Origin: a virus
Length of the DNA stretch: 38,705 nt
IMG/VR virus record: IMGVR_UViG_3300023099_000118
Span: 1-38,705 of that record
Strand: one strand, 5' to 3'
A program made the translations under genes and the position numbers. Under the pieces are notes generated by a model. That model ran no database searches. It was not told the origin of the DNA and was given only the letters and a program-made list of their open reading frames with translations. Positions 36,658-38,705 of this stretch are shown in pieces (within the stretch, counting starts at the first letter, position 1; each line of letters opens with the position of its first letter).

Positions 36658-38705
36658 GTACAAGCGGTGCGTTATTACGTCGCGCAAATGGTTCTGTTTT
36701 TACAAGCCCGGTACCGATTCGATTTGCAATACCACTCACATATGATGAGCAGGATGCGGCCAATGTCGTCAATTTAACCCGGCTTGGTGGTGCGCCCTGG
36801 GTTACTCCTGCGGGTTTCGTTGGTGATGGTTATGCATCTCGCTATCGTGTTGAGGCGGCTGATATACCATCCTTTGCAACGAGCGGCGGTCAGCTAACCC
36901 TGCATGCCAGTGTAAGCGCCAGCAACCCAGCTCGCAGCACTGTGCGTGATGTATTGGTGTCGCTATGCAATGACGACGCTACAGCAAACCCGATGCTGGA
37001 GCTGTGTGTAACGCCTGATGCGCTCGACCCGGAGCAGTCAAATATTGCAGTGCGTACTTACACTGGCTCAATGCAGACAAAAAAGCTCGCTCGAAATACA
37101 TGGTCCTACGGGTTTCGATTTCCAACGCTGGTTGTTGGCGGGCAAAAGATTCGCCCTCAGGTTTGTTTATTTTTAGGCGCGGATACGCTGTTAATTGGTG
37201 GGCATTACAACGATACATTGAGCCGGATTTATCGCATTGATTTGCCATCGCTTTCGGTAACGGGGCAGTTTAATTTTGCATCGCCGCATGTGCATATTGC
37301 TTCGGCTGCGTTTCGCGCGAGTGATGGAACCTATTGGTTTGGTGACTACGCTACCGGTGATTTATTGCAGGTTGATCTTGCTGCGAGTTTTAGCAGTGGT
37401 ACCGCATCTATTTTGCTGACTTACCATATGTCTGCCGTAGTTGGATTCGGGGCGATCGCTTGGGTTAATGCATCTGGAACTGATTATCTGTTAGCGCCGG
37501 AATACGATACTGCTGGCACTCGTTATTTATACGTTGTTGCTGCAAGCACCATTACACCAGGTGGCACATTTGCTATAGCGAGTCGGCTCAAGCGATTTGG
37601 TACTGGTGCGATCAGGATGCAAGGTTGCACGATGCATTCTGGCAAATTGTTTTTGAGTGTTAATAAGTACACGGTTGAGGCTACAACTACCGGAAAAATA
37701 GGCCAGTTTGATATTTTAACGGCGATTGCATCTACAGCTGATGGAGCGACCCTTACGCCGGAGTACAGTTGGCCAGCGCCATCACAATACGCTGAGGATA
37801 TCGATTTCCATCCAGTTACCGGCGAGTGCTGGGCGCCCACTGAAGGGCTTACTGCTGTAGTTTCTGATGATGGTTGGTTGGCGTATTGGCATCGGCCCCT
37901 AATTGCTGAGAGTGATCAATCATGGCCTGTTAATCATGTGACGGTCGAATATAACGGCGCAGGCTCGATTAAGGTAAAAGTTAATAATCAGCTGTTTGAT
38001 ACCTGGAGTTTTACGCCGACTGTTGCGCCTGCAGTGATCGCCATTGGTGGGCCGCCCGTAGCATCTGCCGGGCAGACTAATGGGTTTGCAATATGCACAA
38101 TTCGAAATATCGTATTGCAGGATCTGGCAATGACAACCGCGCAATATACGGCGGCAATTGCGGGTTCTGATGAGTCGTCAGTATTAACTGTGTACAACAT
38201 TGCCTTAACCAACCCTGGCGCAGAGGCTGGCAGCTCAACAGGCTGGACAAATGAAGTCGGTGGGCTTGTTGCGGCGAATGCGGCAGGGCGGTTGCAATGG
38301 GGCAGTTACTATTTTGACGCTGGTGCAAACTTGCAAACCATCGCGCGCCAGCGAATTAACATTGCGGCTGCGACTGGCTTGTCTACCGGCGCTATTGATG
38401 GTGCAGCTTCCACCAATTCAATTTGGGCCCGGGTTGACTGGCAGCAAAAATCATTTAGCTCCGGCACAGACTCCGGATCGATGGGGCTGCGTATGCTGGA
38501 TGGCGCTCCAACACAGATTTCATTGACCTATGGCGCATTGTTGAACACCACACCGTTTTATACTGCATGGTTGTTGCGTGGATTGCCTGTGTTAATTCCG
38601 AGCGGCGCGAGAAATGTGGATGCTGTGTATAGATCTGACCGGGTGAGCGGTACTAATAACGATACTTATGTTGATCAGATAGCAATGACGATTTATAAAA
38701 AGTAG
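36654..38705 (+). CDS. Putative receptor-binding tail fibre protein
   Basis: 683 residues from GTG 36654 (GGGAGGGCTTCCA upstream), overlapping the previous gene as GTGA. The middle (about 170-400: VCLFLGADTLLIGGHYNDTL, GTYWFGDYATGDLLQVDLAA) looks like a beta-propeller. The C-terminus (NIALTNPGAEAGSSTGWTNE, YYFDAGANLQTIARQRINIA) resembles a galactose-binding-type sandwich with the NPGAE opening. This suggests sugar binding on the host. The gene ends at the window edge with its own stop. Confidence 0.75.
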   Translation: MSTSGALLRRANGSVFTSPVPIRFAIPLTYDEQDAANVVNLTRLGGAPWVTPAGFVGDGYASRYRVEAADIPSFATSGGQLTLHASVSASNPARSTVRDVLVSLCNDDATANPMLELCVTPDALDPEQSNIAVRTYTGSMQTKKLARNTWSYGFRFPTLVVGGQKIRPQVCLFLGADTLLIGGHYNDTLSRIYRIDLPSLSVTGQFNFASPHVHIASAAFRASDGTYWFGDYATGDLLQVDLAASFSSGTASILLTYHMSAVVGFGAIAWVNASGTDYLLAPEYDTAGTRYLYVVAASTITPGGTFAIASRLKRFGTGAIRMQGCTMHSGKLFLSVNKYTVEATTTGKIGQFDILTAIASTADGATLTPEYSWPAPSQYAEDIDFHPVTGECWAPTEGLTAVVSDDGWLAYWHRPLIAESDQSWPVNHVTVEYNGAGSIKVKVNNQLFDTWSFTPTVAPAVIAIGGPPVASAGQTNGFAICTIRNIVLQDLAMTTAQYTAAIAGSDESSVLTVYNIALTNPGAEAGSSTGWTNEVGGLVAANAAGRLQWGSYYFDAGANLQTIARQRINIAAATGLSTGAIDGAASTNSIWARVDWQQKSFSSGTDSGSMGLRMLDGAPTQISLTYGALLNTTPFYTAWLLRGLPVLIPSGARNVDAVYRSDRVSGTNNDTYVDQIAMTIYKK

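Overview
The window is almost all of a temperate siphophage genome, most likely an integrated prophage (inference: a tyrosine integrase at one end, a CI-like repressor, and a full set of HK97-type head and long non-contractile tail genes). The host is probably a gammaproteobacterium of middling GC. DUF2303 (YfdQ), DUF4224, DUF4236, ASCH and KilAC-type genes are typical of prophages there. I would guess Cellvibrio or a relative, but nothing in the window proves it. No tRNA, rRNA, insertion sequence or CRISPR array was seen, and neither attachment site is recognisable.

Left half, leftward (about 1-9500): integrase, a DUF4224 excision-type protein, and then, running back towards the promoter, a chain of tightly overlapping early genes. 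These include an ASCH protein, two zinc-ribbon proteins, a C5 cytosine methyltransferase, two tiny membrane proteins, DUF2303, a KilAC-domain protein, a degenerate dNMP-kinase-like protein and a LuxR-type HTH protein with a membrane segment. A promoter near 9473-9500 overlaps two copies of an AATACGC-N2-GCGTATT operator.

Switch (9534-10943): a DUF4236 gene and a LexA/CI-like repressor point left and a Cro-like gene points right. A third, better copy of the operator covers the cro promoter.

Right half, rightward: small early genes (11067-12177), a primase-helicase (12207-14999), and a 318-base non-coding block carrying twelve TGCCGT iterons in two inverted sets, which I read as the replication origin. 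A sigma-region-4-like regulator (candidate Q) follows, then a promoter facing two strong terminators, which looks like a Q-controlled late promoter. Next come lysis genes, an HNH nuclease, a cos-like stretch, terminase, portal, protease, capsid, head-tail connectors, tail tube, tail chaperones, tape measure, tail tip and two fibre-like proteins.

The most notable findings are two -1 ribosomal frameshift signals that use the identical heptamer A-AAA-AAC. One (28347) is the expected G/GT tail chaperone shift. The other (23298) is unexpected: it would fuse a small post-capsid protein to a DUF115-like protein that has no start codon of its own. That protein heads a surface-sugar-type cassette (DUF115-like, GT9-like, methyltransferase) placed between the capsid and connector genes. 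The inverted iteron origin is the second main finding.
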